Origin: Cellulophaga tyrosinoxydans
Lineage (GTDB): Bacteria > Bacteroidota > Bacteroidia > Flavobacteriales > Flavobacteriaceae
DNA: 64,000 bases
Assembly (NCBI RefSeq): GCF_900176415.1
Contig: NZ_FWXO01000001.1
Location: 674,775-738,774, forward strand
Reading direction: 5' to 3'
Each line of letters opens with the position of its first letter. Position 1 is the stretch's first letter. Positions 1 to 8,281 of the stretch are shown in pieces. A program made the translations under genes and the position numbers. Under the pieces are notes generated by a model. It saw nothing but the letters and a program-made list of their open reading frames with translations, was not told where the DNA came from and did not search any database.

Positions 1-646
1 TAGATTTTGCAACCATCGCGCTCCATTCGGGATTATTTACTGAAAAAGTTACTATTTCTACATTATTTAAAACTACGCTACCTTTATTTGTTTTATGGTT
101 TATAGTTAGCACACAAGTGTTCCACTCACCTATAGGTTTGGTAACATCCTTAACAGGGGAAACCATATCGTATAGCGAACCTGCTTGGTGCGTTGTACCT
201 GCTTTAGCATCTGGATGCTTTTCGTTATCTAAAACTTGAATTTCTGGACCAGTTTGATAGGCCTCTGGCAAGCTTGGATCTTCTTTAACTCCCCAAAATA
301 TTCCACTATTTCCTCCTTCTGATATTTTCCAATCTAAAGTCAAGACGAAATCTGTGTACTCATTTTTTGTTACTAAATTAAAGGCTTGACCGTTCTCTCT
401 GTCTTTTGGAGGATAAAAAACCATTGCATTATCTTCTATTTTCCAATTATCAGATACGCCTTCATTTAAGTATTCTTTCCAATTTTCAAATGAAGCGCCA
501 TCAAACAGTACCGTCCAATCTTCTGCATCAGAAGTTACTTCACGCTCTTGTTCTGATTCAGTTGTTTCTTTTTGTATGTTTTTCGAATCGTCTTTACATC
601 CTAATAGGAGCATTGATATTGCTAAAACTGATAGTATTTTTTTCAT
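1..646 (-). CDS. DUF1080 (3-keto-disaccharide hydrolase family) lipoprotein, 3' end outside window
   Basis: Translating the minus strand from the ATG at 646 gives an open frame of 215 codons that runs off the left edge. The protein starts with a lipoprotein signal (hydrophobic SVLAISMLL, then lipobox LLGC with Cys17), so it is probably anchored in the envelope. After an acidic linker comes the typical start of the DUF1080/PF06439 jelly-roll: WTVLFDGASFENW near residue 45, then GGNSGIFWG near 112 and TGPEIQVLD near 132. Members of this family act on 3-keto-glycosides. It begins 4 bases after the stop of the isomerase-like gene at 651-1703, so the two are co-transcribed. The C-terminus is not seen. 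Family assignment is confident; substrate is unknown. Confidence 0.88.
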   Translation of the reverse strand, partial: MKKILSVLAISMLLLGCKDDSKNIQKETTESEQEREVTSDAEDWTVLFDGASFENWKEYLNEGVSDNWKIEDNAMVFYPPKDRENGQAFNLVTKNEYTDFVLTLDWKISEGGNSGIFWGVKEDPSLPEAYQTGPEIQVLDNEKHPDAKAGTTHQAGSLYDMVSPVKDVTKPIGEWNTCVLTINHKTNKGSVVLNNVEIVTFSVNNPEWSAMVAKS

Positions 647-650
647 CGTT

Positions 651-1703
651 TTATATCCCTAAAATCTTCTTTAATACTGTTTTGTCAATTGCAGCACCTG
701 CAAAATCGTCAAATGTTTTTTCTGTTGCCTCGATAATATGATTTTGTATAAATTTAGCACCTTCTCGCGCTCCTTGCTCAGGACTTTTTATACAACATTC
801 CCATTCCATTACCGCCCAAACATCACAACCATATTGGGTTAATTTGGAAAAAATAGTTTTAAAATCTATTTGTCCGTCTCCCAAAGATCTATAACGTCCA
901 GCTCTATTACCCCAATCATTATAGCCACCAAATGCTCCTTTTTTTCCAGTTGGGTTAAACTCAGAATCTTTCACATGAAACGCTTTTATAAATTCATGAT
1001 AATGATCTATATAACTGATGTAATCCAATTGTTGCAAAACAAAATGGCTTGGGTCATAAAGTATATTTACTCTTTTGTGGTTATTTGTTGCTTCTAAAAA
1101 ACGTTCAAACGTATCACCATCGTGCAAATCTTCACCAGGATGAATTTCATAACAAACATCAACACCTTCTTTATCAAAATGATTTAAAATTGGTAACCAA
1201 CGTTTCGCCAATTCTTCAAACCCCATTTCTACCAAACCTGCTGGTCTTTGTGGCCAAGGATGCATCGTATGCCAAAGTAATGCACCAGAAAATGTAGCAT
1301 GCGCATTTAGACCTAATCTTCTACTTGCAGTAGCTGCTTTTTTAACAGTTTCTACCGCCCATTCTGTTCTTGCCTTTGGATTGTTCTTTACTTTATCTGG
1401 AGCAAAATTATCAAACATTAAATCGTACGCTGGGTTTACTGCCACCAATTGCCCTTGTAGATGCGTAGAGAGCTCCGTAATTTCAAGTCCGTAAGAATTT
1501 ATTTTTCCTTTTAACTCATCACAATAAACCTGACTTTCAGCTGCTTTATCCAAATCAATTAAAAAGTTTTCCCAAGTCGGAATTTGGATTCCCTTGTAAC
1601 CCAAATCGGCTGCCCATTTACACATTCCGTCTAACGTGTTAAATGGTGCCTTACTATCTACAAATTGTGCAAGAAAAACTGCTGGTCCTTTAATAGTTTT
1701 CAT
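651..1703 (-). CDS. Sugar phosphate isomerase/epimerase-like TIM barrel protein
   Basis: A 350-residue cytoplasmic protein of the xylose isomerase-like TIM barrel superfamily (AP_endonuc_2, PF01261). Visible barrel motifs include GYKGIQIPTWE near residue 36, a VDVCYEIHPGEDLHDGDTF strand-loop near 180 with Glu and His metal-ligand candidates, LYDPSHFVLQ near 215, FHVKDSEF near 242 and VMEWEC near 298, the usual set of acidic and His residues around a divalent metal. It has no signal peptide, unlike the second isomerase-like gene at 7145. It is the first gene of a minus-strand pair with the DUF1080 lipoprotein, and lies divergent from the GMC oxidoreductase at 1865. Likely role: isomerising or epimerising a keto-sugar made in this island. 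The exact reaction cannot be read from sequence. Confidence 0.85.
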   Translation of the reverse strand: MKTIKGPAVFLAQFVDSKAPFNTLDGMCKWAADLGYKGIQIPTWENFLIDLDKAAESQVYCDELKGKINSYGLEITELSTHLQGQLVAVNPAYDLMFDNFAPDKVKNNPKARTEWAVETVKKAATASRRLGLNAHATFSGALLWHTMHPWPQRPAGLVEMGFEELAKRWLPILNHFDKEGVDVCYEIHPGEDLHDGDTFERFLEATNNHKRVNILYDPSHFVLQQLDYISYIDHYHEFIKAFHVKDSEFNPTGKKGAFGGYNDWGNRAGRYRSLGDGQIDFKTIFSKLTQYGCDVWAVMEWECCIKSPEQGAREGAKFIQNHIIEATEKTFDDFAGAAIDKTVLKKILGI

Positions 1704-1864
1704 GTGATGTTTTAAATTTTTAAATCAATTTATTTATTGAATTTACTGAGGATTAAAATTTTAAGATTTAAATCCTATATTTATGGTTCATTCAACCTGT
1801 AAAAAAATACCCGTGAATAGGTCTAAATATAGCAATAAGAATACAATTAATTAAAAAATACTGC

Positions 1865-3568
1865 ATGAATCTAAATCAAGAATACGACGCAATCGTTGTA
1901 GGAACAGGAATCACTGGAGGATGGGCTGCGAAAGAACTATGTGAGAATGGATTAAAGACGTTAGTCTTAGAACGAGGCCCAATGGTTGAGCATATAAAGG
2001 ATTATAAAACCATGAATGATGACGTATGGGATTATGAACTAAAGGGAGAGCTTTCTAAAGAAGATAAGAAAAAATATCACAAACAGAGCAGAATAGGCTG
2101 GGCACCAAAGGAAGATGTAAAACATTTTTTTGTAAATGATTTAGACCACCCATATGTTGAAACCAAACGTTTTGACTGGATTAGAGGCTACCATATTGGT
2201 GGCAGATCACTTACTTGGGGGAGACAAAGTTACCGATGGAGCGATCTTGATTTTGAAGCCAATAAAAAAGACGGTATTGGTGTAGATTGGCCAGTAAGAT
2301 ATAAAGATATTTCTCCATGGTATGACAAGGTTGAAGAGTATATAGGCGTTAGTGGCCAAAACCTTGGGTTGAAACATTTGCCCGATGGTAAATTTCAGCC
2401 TCCTATGGAACTTAATTGTGTAGAACAAGAATTACAAAAGGTTATTCCAGAAAAATTTGATGATGGCAGACTCTTAACCATAGGCAGAGTAGCGCATATC
2501 ACAGATAACAAAGCGAATATTGAAGGTAGACAACCCTGTCAGTATAGAAATAGATGTTGGAGAGGTTGTCCGTTTGGCGGATACTTTAGCAGTAATTCTT
2601 CAACACTACCAGCAGCCGAACGTACTGGAAACATGACACTAAGGCCAAACTCCATTGTTTATGAAGTAATTTATGATGATGTAGCCAAAAAAGCTACTGG
2701 CGTAAAAATAATTGATGCTGTTACCAATGAAAAATTGGAGTTAAACGCAAAAATTATTTTCCTTTGTGCCTCAGCAATGGCTTCAGTAGGTATTTTGTTG
2801 CAATCTAAATCGGAACGTTTTCCAAATGGGTTAGGCAATGATTCTGATGCTTTAGGGCGAGGAATAATGGACCATCATTATCAATTAGGAGCAAGTGCCA
2901 AAGTAGATGGTCATTTAGATAGGTATTATAAAGGTAGAAGACCTAATGGATTCTACATCCCTAGATTTGTAAACCTTGATGAAAAGACAAAACGTAAAGA
3001 TTATATTAGAGGTTTTGGCTATCAAGGATCGGCATCACGAGAAAACTGGACCAATGCTATTGCAGAAATGGGTTATGGCGCGAATTTAAAAGAGTCCATA
3101 TTAAAGCCTGGTGAATGGCAAATAGGCGCAACTGGATTTGGAGAATTCTTGCCATATGATGACAATAGAGTTACTTTGAGTAAAACTGAAAAAGATAAAT
3201 GGGGTTTACCACAATTAGATTTTGATGTTGAATTTAAAGAGAATGAATATAACATGCGCGAAGACATTAAAAAAGAAATAGCAGCTATATTTGAAGCAGC
3301 AGGATTTAAGGACATTGCTGTTTACGATAAGGCAACTGGTCCTGGATTAGGCATTCACGAAATGGGTGGAGCTCGTATGGGAAAAGATCCAAAAACTTCT
3401 ATTGTAAATAATAATAATCAAATACACAGCGTTCCTAATGTTTATGTCACTGATGGGGCATTTATGTCGTCATCAAGTTGTGTAAATCCATCATTAACTT
3501 ATATGGCTTTTACAGCTAGAGCAGCTAACCATGCGGCAGAACAATTTAAATTAGGTAAATTTGCTTAA
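1865..3568 (+). CDS. GMC family FAD-dependent oxidoreductase (sugar dehydrogenase), copy 1
   Basis: A 567-residue glucose-methanol-choline family flavoprotein. The FAD-binding Rossmann motif GTGITGG is at 13-19 and LVLERG at 33-38. The C-terminal GMC_oxred_C part carries GIHEMGGARMG with the probable catalytic His498 and Asn541 43 residues later. Cys225, Cys231 and Cys235 form CX5CX3C, resembling the 3Fe-4S site of bacterial FAD-glucose dehydrogenase alpha subunits, so electrons may pass to a quinone or cytochrome rather than to oxygen. There is no clear Tat signal on this subunit; export could rely on a partner. It is closely similar to the second copy at 8282, but no subunit-3 gene follows it; an ASCH gene does, 17 bases on. 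Glycoside or sugar C3 oxidation is an inference from the neighbours. Confidence 0.92.
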   Translation: MNLNQEYDAIVVGTGITGGWAAKELCENGLKTLVLERGPMVEHIKDYKTMNDDVWDYELKGELSKEDKKKYHKQSRIGWAPKEDVKHFFVNDLDHPYVETKRFDWIRGYHIGGRSLTWGRQSYRWSDLDFEANKKDGIGVDWPVRYKDISPWYDKVEEYIGVSGQNLGLKHLPDGKFQPPMELNCVEQELQKVIPEKFDDGRLLTIGRVAHITDNKANIEGRQPCQYRNRCWRGCPFGGYFSSNSSTLPAAERTGNMTLRPNSIVYEVIYDDVAKKATGVKIIDAVTNEKLELNAKIIFLCASAMASVGILLQSKSERFPNGLGNDSDALGRGIMDHHYQLGASAKVDGHLDRYYKGRRPNGFYIPRFVNLDEKTKRKDYIRGFGYQGSASRENWTNAIAEMGYGANLKESILKPGEWQIGATGFGEFLPYDDNRVTLSKTEKDKWGLPQLDFDVEFKENEYNMREDIKKEIAAIFEAAGFKDIAVYDKATGPGLGIHEMGGARMGKDPKTSIVNNNNQIHSVPNVYVTDGAFMSSSSCVNPSLTYMAFTARAANHAAEQFKLGKFA

Positions 3569-3585
3569 GTAATAGAATATAAAAT

Positions 3586-4047
3586 ATGGACAATGCTTCA
3601 GCCCGCAATATGTGGGGCGATTATTTAGATAAACACTTAGAAGATGCTTTCGTTAATGCTCCTAAAACTATCCATTTTTGCGACAATGAACACGATGCAA
3701 ATGAATGCGTTAACCTAGTAGTAAACGGAATTAAAAAAGCAACTTCACCCTCGCTTTTAGGGCTTCAATTAAGAAATGAACCCCTACCAAAAATTGGCGA
3801 TTTTATGGTTATTACAGACTGGTCTGGCAAAGCTAAATGCATTGTAAAAACTACAGCAGTAAAACTAAAACCCTATTTTAGTATTGATGAAGAATATGCT
3901 AAAAAAGAAGGCGAAGGTGATAAAAGTTTAGCTTATTGGAAAAAAACACATTGGGATTATTACCAAAGAGAACTGTCAGAATTTAATAGAGAACCTCGTG
4001 AAAGTATGATCATTGTTTGTCAAGAATTTGAAAAAGTTTACGGATAA
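3586..4047 (+). CDS. ASCH domain-containing protein
   Basis: A 153-residue soluble protein recognised as an ASCH domain (PUA-like fold, formerly DUF437) by the ATSPSLLGL segment near residue 52, the PKIGDFMVITDWSG segment near 69 and the C-terminal EFNREPRESMIIVCQEFEKVY. ASCH proteins bind RNA or nucleosides; some cleave RNA or hydrolyse N4-acetylcytidine. The gene follows the GMC gene by 17 bases and ends just before a strong terminator, so it shares that transcript. Its link to sugar oxidation is unclear and it may simply be a passenger. No membrane segment or signal is seen. Confidence 0.85.
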   Translation: MDNASARNMWGDYLDKHLEDAFVNAPKTIHFCDNEHDANECVNLVVNGIKKATSPSLLGLQLRNEPLPKIGDFMVITDWSGKAKCIVKTTAVKLKPYFSIDEEYAKKEGEGDKSLAYWKKTHWDYYQRELSEFNREPRESMIIVCQEFEKVYG

Positions 4048-4076
4048 AAAAAGGCCGCAAATTGCGGCCTTTTTTT
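4048..4076. terminator. Bidirectional intrinsic terminator
   Basis: The perfect stem GGCCGCA / TGCGGCC (4053-4059 and 4063-4069) has a 3-base loop and is flanked by five A on the left and seven T on the right. It sits between the convergent ASCH gene (stop 4047) and Gfo/Idh gene (stop 4095), and can end transcription from both sides. Confidence 0.93.
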
Positions 4077-4094
4077 ATTAGGTTTAACAGCAGA

Positions 4095-5231
4095 TTAATC
4101 TAACTTAATCCAAGTATTTCCATTTTTATGAGAAGCCACAGTGCTTTCTATAAAATTAAGTCCTCTTACGCCATCCATCATTGTAGGAAACTCACCATCG
4201 TTATACTTTTGACCTCTTATTGCTTTAGCAACTCCTAAATAAATATTGGCCATAGAATCAAAAATACCTTCTGGGTGTCCTGGAGGAAGTTTTGTTCCAC
4301 TTAATGATAATTCCGAATTATAGGCATGACCTGGTTTGTATACCTGCAAAGGTTTATCATCGGACATTACATATAAATAATTAGGGTTTTCTTGCTCCCA
4401 TCTAAAGCCACCTTTATCGCCATAAATAGCAATTGCCAATCCGTTTTCTTCTCCTGTCGCTATCTGACTAGAACGTAAAACACCTTTTGCATTGCCATCA
4501 AAACGCACCAAAACGGTACCATCTATATCCATTTTATTGTCCTCATATAAATAGTTAAGGTCCGCCAAAATAGATTTTACTTTCATTCCAGTAGTAAACT
4601 CAATCATATTAAAAGCATGCACCCCAATATCACCCATACAACAGCTAATTCCCGCTTTTTCTGGATCTAAACGCCAAGTAGAAGCTCTTTTTGCTTTATC
4701 ATGAATTACAGGATTTAACCACCCTTGATAATACCGCACATCTACTTTTTGAATATTCCCTAAGGCACCAGATTTAATCATCTCCCGCATTTGACGCACC
4801 ATAGGATAGCCCGTATAGGTATGTGTAACAGCGAACACTGTTCTTGCTTTTTCTAATGTTGCTTGTAATATCTTAGCCTCGTTGTAAGTTGTTGTCATAG
4901 GTTTTTCACAAATTACACTAAACCCATTTTCCAAAAGCTTCTTAGCCATAGGAAAATGAAGAAAATTTGGTGTAAGTACAGAACAAACCTGAATACGTTT
5001 ATCAGCAGGCAATTTCATTTCTTCAGCTATAAACGTATCAAAATCTTTATAGATTCTATCTGTTGGCACATCAATTTCTTTTGCAAATGCCAAATTATCT
5101 TCAAATTTTGGGTTAAAAACTGCACCTACAATTTCGTAATTATCATTAATCTGCGACGCTACTCGATGTAAAATACCTATAAGTGAATCGCCTCCACCAC
5201 CTAAAATTCCTAATCTAATTTTCTTTGCCAT
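4095..5231 (-). CDS. Gfo/Idh/MocA family oxidoreductase
   Basis: A 378-residue NAD(P)-dependent sugar oxidoreductase. The N-terminal Rossmann fold has a glycine-rich loop at 10-14 (ILGGGGDS) and the family's EKP motif at Glu109-Lys110-Pro111 (VICEKPMTTT). The C-terminal alpha/beta domain contains GDIGVH at 200-205, where the His and upstream Asp are the usual catalytic positions. It has no signal peptide, so it is cytoplasmic. In the sugar island it is the best candidate for oxidising a glycoside at C3 or reducing a released 3-keto sugar. It lies 182 bases downstream of the MFS gene on the same strand and may have its own promoter in that gap. The precise substrate is unknown. Confidence 0.9.
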   Translation of the reverse strand: MAKKIRLGILGGGGDSLIGILHRVASQINDNYEIVGAVFNPKFEDNLAFAKEIDVPTDRIYKDFDTFIAEEMKLPADKRIQVCSVLTPNFLHFPMAKKLLENGFSVICEKPMTTTYNEAKILQATLEKARTVFAVTHTYTGYPMVRQMREMIKSGALGNIQKVDVRYYQGWLNPVIHDKAKRASTWRLDPEKAGISCCMGDIGVHAFNMIEFTTGMKVKSILADLNYLYEDNKMDIDGTVLVRFDGNAKGVLRSSQIATGEENGLAIAIYGDKGGFRWEQENPNYLYVMSDDKPLQVYKPGHAYNSELSLSGTKLPPGHPEGIFDSMANIYLGVAKAIRGQKYNDGEFPTMMDGVRGLNFIESTVASHKNGNTWIKLD

Positions 5232-5413
5232 ATTTTATTTTTATTCTTTATACTCTATTTTCTCATTTTTAAACAATAACACGAACAATACTAGAACTCC
5301 CAAAGCAAAAATTCAAGGAACATCATAAAAGACAACTGAAACTTTACTTTTAAGTTCATAGGACGATTAAAACACTATTTAAAATTCATTTTTTACTATA
5401 TACTATCTTCTGG

Positions 5414-6652
5414 CTATGCCGATTTTAACGCATCAGCATGATGATGGATTCTGTTTTTCTCTATTTTTTTACGAATAATAAATAAGATTCCGAATAAGAT
5501 AATTAGAGTTACTGGAAAATATACCATAAAGCCAAGCACAGCTCTTCCTGCCTCAATATCTGCATCGCTACCCGTTAAACCAGAAGCAACCGCTGTAGCC
5601 TTTTCGGTATCAAGACGTGATCCTATTATCGGGTTCCAAATTGACGTGGCAAACATACCTGCACCACCTACCAGTGACATTCCTAACGCCCCTGTTTTTG
5701 AGGTGTATTCTGAAATAAAACCAATCATAGTTGGCCAGAAATAACAAACACCAAGTGCAAATAATGCTGCAGCAACATATATCATAGAACCTTCCGCAAT
5801 ACTCATAAAATAAATTGCAGAAGCAGTGATAATGGCCGACATAAATAATACGCCTATCGGGTTTAGTTTATGTACAATTGGGCCAGCAAAAAACCTTCCT
5901 AATGCCATAATTCCTGTAACTAATGCTAATACAAGCATAGGACTAGCACCCGAACTTCCTAAAATAGTTTCTACCCACTGTTGCGGAATAAATTCGGAGG
6001 TTGCAGTTAAAGTCATACAAACCATCATGAATAAAAACAAAGGATTTGCCAAGGCTTTAATATTAGACGATGTATTAGACTCAATATTCTCACTTTTAGG
6101 AAATTTCTGAGTGAATACTAAAAAGCCGTATATTAATGTAGGTATCAACATAGTAGCTATTTGCAATTGCCAGCTTAAGCCACCATCTGTCATAAACTTT
6201 GATACTAAAGATCCAATAACTAAACCGCCTGGAAACCACACATGAAATTTATTTAACATTGCTGTTCTGTTGTTTGTATACATATCAGCAATCATAGGAT
6301 TACAGGCAGCTTCAACTGATCCGTTAGCAAAACCAATAAAAAATGTTGAAATAATTAAGGTCCAAAATCCATCGGCATAAATAGTAAGCACAAGCCCTAA
6401 AAGATGACAAATAAAAGCAATCGTCATTAATTTTTTGGCGCCAAGCGTATTATACAACAACCCTCCAATTAACATAGCCAAAGGAAATCCTAAAAAGGCC
6501 ATACTATTGATCCAGCCTAATTCTTTATTAGATATCTCGAAATCCACACCAAGTTGCGTTAAGATTCCAGCTCTAATTGCAAAGGTCATTGAGGTAACGA
6601 TCAGCGCTATACATGCTAAAAAGAATACCTTATTTTTGTTTACTTGTTCCAT
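5414..6652 (-). CDS. MFS transporter, probably sugar or sugar-derivative uptake
   Basis: A 412-residue protein of about twelve hydrophobic segments with the layout of the major facilitator superfamily: first helix at 8-28, a short cytoplasmic GAKK motif after helix 2 (near 70-75), a large central loop near 190-202 (QKFPKSENIESN) and a basic C-terminal tail rich in His and Lys. It lies in a minus-strand run with a DinB-like gene (28-base gap) and a secreted isomerase-like lipoprotein, upstream of the Gfo/Idh gene. The context suggests that it imports a sugar or keto-sugar across the inner membrane. Nucleoside or oligopeptide substrates cannot be excluded from sequence alone. Confidence 0.87.
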   Translation of the reverse strand: MEQVNKNKVFFLACIALIVTSMTFAIRAGILTQLGVDFEISNKELGWINSMAFLGFPLAMLIGGLLYNTLGAKKLMTIAFICHLLGLVLTIYADGFWTLIISTFFIGFANGSVEAACNPMIADMYTNNRTAMLNKFHVWFPGGLVIGSLVSKFMTDGGLSWQLQIATMLIPTLIYGFLVFTQKFPKSENIESNTSSNIKALANPLFLFMMVCMTLTATSEFIPQQWVETILGSSGASPMLVLALVTGIMALGRFFAGPIVHKLNPIGVLFMSAIITASAIYFMSIAEGSMIYVAAALFALGVCYFWPTMIGFISEYTSKTGALGMSLVGGAGMFATSIWNPIIGSRLDTEKATAVASGLTGSDADIEAGRAVLGFMVYFPVTLIILFGILFIIRKKIEKNRIHHHADALKSA

Positions 6653-6680
6653 AATTTAGTAGTTGTTTTGGTTGTTTGTT

Positions 6681-7127
6681 TTAACGTTTATATACAATGT
6701 AATCTAATGACAATGGCTCGATAGTATTTAATCTAGATTCCATTGCAATTTGACCTCTATGATAGGTAGAATGGTTAATAATATGAAATAAAATATCTTG
6801 AATAGTATTGCTAAACTGACGATTTTCAGAATTTATATATTCAATTCGTTTCTCAAAATCCCCGGTATTTGTTACTATTTCAAATGAATTTCGTTGATTA
6901 TCATAATGTAAATCTGCAAATTCGCTAGTTTGGTGTAATTGAAAAACACTGATCTTTTCTGGAATACCAAGAATTCTAGCATTCCAAATATGATGTGCAT
7001 TTAGAATGTGACTAAAGAGCATACTATTTTTTTCAGTTTGCTTAATTTCTGGTAAGTTAAATTGGTCAATTAACTTTTTATTGCAGTAAAAATTATAATC
7101 AAATAACTCATTGAAGTAACTATTCAT
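6681..7127 (-). CDS. DinB-like four-helix metal-binding protein
   Basis: A 148-residue protein of the DinB/YfiT superfamily. Metal-ligand candidates are the His in the ILNAHHIWNAR helix near residue 44 and the two His of HIINHSTYHRGQI near 115-127, which matches the family's usual C-terminal HX3H pattern. DinB-like proteins include thiol-dependent transferases and isomerases (for example mycothiol-dependent enzymes), and many have no known role. It is 17 bases downstream of the isomerase-like lipoprotein gene and 28 bases upstream of the MFS gene, so it belongs to this operon. Whether it acts on a sugar intermediate or as a stress function is not decidable here. Confidence 0.82.
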   Translation of the reverse strand: MNSYFNELFDYNFYCNKKLIDQFNLPEIKQTEKNSMLFSHILNAHHIWNARILGIPEKISVFQLHQTSEFADLHYDNQRNSFEIVTNTGDFEKRIEYINSENRQFSNTIQDILFHIINHSTYHRGQIAMESRLNTIEPLSLDYIVYKR

Positions 7128-7144
7128 AAAAACGATTGGTTTGA

Positions 7145-8146
7145 TTATTTTATGCCTTCTGCTGCTTTTAGTAATAACTGTTTAGTTGCTAAAATGCCTT
7201 CCTCTTCACTTAAAATATCTCCTTCATATTCAACACCTACAAAACCTTTGTATCCAGCATCATGTACAATTTGAAGCATTTTGGTATAATCTATTTTGGT
7301 TTCATTTCCTGAAGAATCAAAGTTATATGATTTTGCGCTTACTCCCTTTGCAAAAGGCATCAATTCTTTTATCCCCTGGTAAATATCGTATTCCTCTGCA
7401 CATGGGCCATTATACACTGAACCATCTGCGCGTCTTAGACAAAAATTACCAAAATCAGGTAATGTGCCGCAATTTGGCATATTTACCTTTTCCATAATTT
7501 CAGCCAATTTAGCCCCATTAGAAGATAATCCCCCATGGTTTTCAACAATAATATTTATATTCTTTGCTTTAGCATAGTTAGCTAGTTGCGTTAATCCATC
7601 AACTGAATTAGCAATCCAATCTTCAGGGGTTTTGCTCCCTGCCAAATTAACTCTAATAGAATGACAGCCCATAGCCGCCGCGGCATCTACCCATTTGTAA
7701 TGATTTTCAACAGCCGATTGACGTTCTTTTTTATCACTAGCCGCTAAATCTCCTTGGCCATCGATCATAATTAGTAGATTTTTCATGCCGTGTTTTTTAC
7801 TCTCCGCATTACTTTTAGCTACAAATAAATCAATTGCTTCTTTGGAAAAATTAGATTTTTCTAGTTCCTTATTATATAATCCACTAACATATTCCAAACC
7901 TGTAAAACCCCAGCCTTTAGCCTTTTCTGCAAAGGTATATGGATCTACATTTTGCTCAAAAATCATTTTATGCATAGACCATTGTGCCAAAGACAATTCG
8001 AAAAAAGGCTCACTTTTTACGGATACTTCTTTTTCTACCTCTTTTTCTTGTTTTGATTGCTTATCCTCTTTACAAGAATTGAACAACAAAAAAACACACA
8101 TACCGGTTAAAACTAATCCCTTTTTAATAATTGAATTGTGTTTCAT
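7145..8146 (-). CDS. Lipoprotein of the sugar isomerase/epimerase (hydroxypyruvate isomerase-like) family
   Basis: I start this at the ATG at 8146 (333 residues); a TTG at 8155 would add only three residues. The protein opens with a lipoprotein signal (MKHNSIIKK, hydrophobic stretch, then FNSC), followed by an acidic and Lys-rich linker and a TIM barrel of the xylose isomerase-like superfamily. Barrel landmarks are GLEYVSG near 68, IIVENHGG near 196, PDFGNF near 227 with Asp and Asn, and FVGVEYEG near 303. A secreted, lipid-anchored isomerase fold suggests action on extracytoplasmic keto-sugars. It is the first gene of the operon with DinB-like and MFS genes, divergent from the second GMC gene across a palindrome. 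Confidence 0.87.
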   Translation of the reverse strand: MKHNSIIKKGLVLTGMCVFLLFNSCKEDKQSKQEKEVEKEVSVKSEPFFELSLAQWSMHKMIFEQNVDPYTFAEKAKGWGFTGLEYVSGLYNKELEKSNFSKEAIDLFVAKSNAESKKHGMKNLLIMIDGQGDLAASDKKERQSAVENHYKWVDAAAAMGCHSIRVNLAGSKTPEDWIANSVDGLTQLANYAKAKNINIIVENHGGLSSNGAKLAEIMEKVNMPNCGTLPDFGNFCLRRADGSVYNGPCAEEYDIYQGIKELMPFAKGVSAKSYNFDSSGNETKIDYTKMLQIVHDAGYKGFVGVEYEGDILSEEEGILATKQLLLKAAEGIK

Positions 8147-8182
8147 ATGGTTCAATTTTTGATTTTATTAATTTAACACCAA

Positions 8183-8198
8183 ACTACAACGTTGTAGT
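8183..8198. promoter_or_regulatory. 16-base perfect palindrome, probable operator
   Basis: The sequence ACTACAACGTTGTAGT is a perfect inverted repeat with a central CAACGTTG core, the shape typical of LacI-family operators. It lies between the divergent isomerase-like lipoprotein gene (start 8146) and GMC gene (start 8282), 37 bases from one start and 84 from the other, so one dimeric regulator could control both operons. No LacI-type gene is present in the window. Identification as an operator is inference. Confidence 0.55.
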
Positions 8199-8281
8199 GA
8201 GATATCGTCGTATTTTACGCGTTTAAATGTAAAAAATTAATTTTATATTTAATAAATTTACGAAATAAACAATTTTACCGC

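Noticed and set aside
1704-1864. Operator-like palindrome upstream of the first GMC gene
   Set aside because: GGATT-type repeats near 1750-1776 are imperfect and AT-rich; nothing matches the palindrome at 8183.
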